The notes below the pieces were generated by a model. That model worked only from the letters and a program-made list of their open reading frames with translations. It was not told where the DNA came from and did not search any database. 6,727 nt of DNA from an uncultured Porphyromonadaceae bacterium (GTDB taxonomy: Bacteria > Bacteroidota > Bacteroidia > Bacteroidales > Muribaculaceae), in NCBI GenBank assembly GCA_905193395.1, contig CAJJOO010000082.1, forward strand, positions 1-6,727, written 5' to 3'. Of this stretch, positions 6,128-6,727 are shown one piece after another (positions within the stretch are counted from its first letter, which is position 1; every line of letters begins with the position of its first letter). Position numbers and translations under genes: made by a program.

Positions 6128-6727
6128 TCCACAGGATTGAGTTTCTGTTTTTCAAGACGGATTTCAAAGTGAAGAGTGGTGCGGTTGCCGTCGTCGGGGT
6201 CGGAGTAGATGGTGCCGAGGGTCTGCCCGGTCGCCACGTTGTCGCCCTTGCGCACGCGCAGGTCCGAGAGTCCGGCATAGACGGTGAGGTATTCGCCGTG
6301 GCGCACGATGACCACGTTGTGGAATCCGTCCAGACGGAAAATGGAGGTAACCTTTCCCTCGAAGACCGAGCGGGCCGACGAACCTGCGGGAACCTCGATG
6401 TCGATGCCGAGGTTGTCGATTTTCACCTTGCTCAGTCCGGGATGCGTGTTCGTGCCGAAGTTAGACACGATTGTGTAACGGCCTGAAACGGGGAAGGGCA
6501 GGCCCCTTGTTGGAGCGGAACGAGCCTGTGATGCGGCGGTCGGCCGCGGCTTCTGATTCAAATGTCGATGCCGGGCGCGTGGTGGTTGCGGGTGCGGCCG
6601 GACGGGTTGTGGCCGGAGCCGGGGACGTGGCGGGTTGTTGGGCGGCAGGCTGCGAGGGTGTAGTGGTTGCGGGTGCAGTGGCGGGAGCCGTTGTACGGCG
6701 GTTTTCGGCCTCGCGGCGCTGACGTTC
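6115..6727 (-). CDS. EnvC-like LytM (M23) murein hydrolase activator, 5' partial, apparent frameshift
   Basis: Reading on the minus strand, one frame enters at the right edge with REAENRRTT (likely the end of a coiled coil), runs through a Thr/Pro/Ala-rich linker (APATTT, PAAQQPATSPAPATTRP) and reaches DRRITGSFRSNKG. The next residues, LPFPVSGRYTIVSNFG, which normally follow directly in this family, lie in another frame. One base too many in 6501-6506 explains the break. Left as it is, the first frame stops at a TAA at 6461-6463; the second has no ATG, and its nearest start-like codon is TTG at 6559-6561. The LytM domain (about 6115-6500) is otherwise whole, but its metal site is degenerate: NLGID instead of HxxxD, VYAGLS instead of VYAHLS, and LHFEIR instead of HxH, as in EnvC-type proteins that activate amidases in the periplasm. 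It could be a true pseudogene or a sequencing/assembly error. The stop overlaps the flippase start. Confidence 0.8.
   Translation of the reverse strand, partial: NVSAARPKTAVQRLPPLHPQPLHPRSLPPNNPPRPRLRPQPVRPHPQPPRARHRHLNQKPRPTAASQARSAPTRGLPFPVSGRYTIVSNFGTNTHPGLSKVKIDNLGIDIEVPAGSSARSVFEGKVTSIFRLDGFHNVVIVRHGEYLTVYAGLSDLRVRKGDNVATGQTLGTIYSDPDDGNRTTLHFEIRLEKQKLNPVEWVK
6501..6506 (-). other. Apparent single-base insertion (frameshift point) in the LytM gene
   Basis: The minus strand reads AACAAGGGGCCTGCCCTTC. Removing one G or one C from the GGGGCC run gives AAC AAG GGx CTG CCC TTC, that is NKGLPFP, and joins the linker frame to the LytM frame without a break. The site is a short homopolymer pair, a usual place for indel errors and for real phase-variable slips. 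Confidence 0.75.
6582..6676 (-). repeat. In-frame direct repeat in the LytM linker
   Basis: The 14-mer GTGGTTGCGGGTGC occurs at 6582-6595 and again at 6663-6676, 81 bp (27 codons) apart. On the minus strand it encodes the APATT units of the Pro/Ala/Thr-rich linker. Such linkers are flexible and vary in length; the copies could recombine or slip. Confidence 0.6.

Noticed and set aside
6559..6561. TTG on the minus strand as the true start of a short stand-alone LytM protein
   Set aside because: The residues between it and LPFPVSG (NQKPRPTAASQARSAPTRG) are the out-of-frame reading of the linker. The other frame gives a natural linker, so a frameshift is the better explanation.
6471..6722. Plus-strand Val/Ala/Gly-rich open frame at the right edge
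   Set aside because: It is the complement of the Thr/Pro/Ala-rich linker of the LytM protein. The minus-strand reading fits the family (coiled-coil end, linker, SFRSNKG).

Overview
The window looks like a chromosomal piece of a high-GC member of the Bacteroidota, most likely the order Bacteroidales. The evidence is a Bacteroidetes-type promoter (TTG, 20 nt, TAAATTTG) before the repressor gene, gene families with Bacteroidales-like sequence (a C39-like/VKOR fusion, an RNase HII with an EAGCDEAGRGCLAG start, an EnvC-like LytM protein next to a Wzx-like flippase), and little sign of Shine-Dalgarno sites. The genus cannot be read from the sequence. No rRNA, tRNA, CRISPR array or insertion sequence was seen.

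Layout, left to right. (1) Bases 1-1016, + strand: the 3' part of a membrane thiol-oxidoreductase gene, with the end of a C39-peptidase-like domain fused to a complete VKOR domain, followed 7 nt later by a previously unlisted 53-codon Cys-free microprotein. A hairpin at 1045-1072 may end this unit. (2) Bases 1101-3304, + strand: a YbdG-type MscS mechanosensitive channel and a zinc-type CDF exporter, joined by an ATGA stop/start overlap. Both are inner-membrane ion-flux proteins. (3) Bases 3324-4716, + strand: a perfect 7-2-7 palindrome covering the -33 element of a promoter, then an XRE/S24 LexA-like repressor with an apparent Ala-Gly cleavage site and Ser/Lys dyad, then rnhB (RNase HII). This looks like a self-controlled, possibly damage-responsive operon. 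(4) Bases 4679-6727, - strand: an EnvC-like LytM protein (5' end outside the window) followed by a Wzx-like polysaccharide flippase whose start overlaps the LytM stop. The flippase 3' end overlaps the rnhB 3' end tail to tail by 38 bp.

The most notable points are the palindromic operator with its LexA-like repressor tied to rnhB; the microprotein coupled to the VKOR gene; an apparent one-base frameshift in the LytM gene at 6501-6506, exactly between its Pro/Ala/Thr-rich linker and its LytM domain; and the loss of metal-binding residues in that LytM domain, which points to an activator rather than an enzyme. Nothing in the window proves a wholly new system. The best candidates for something undescribed are the microprotein and the repressor/operator/rnhB circuit.
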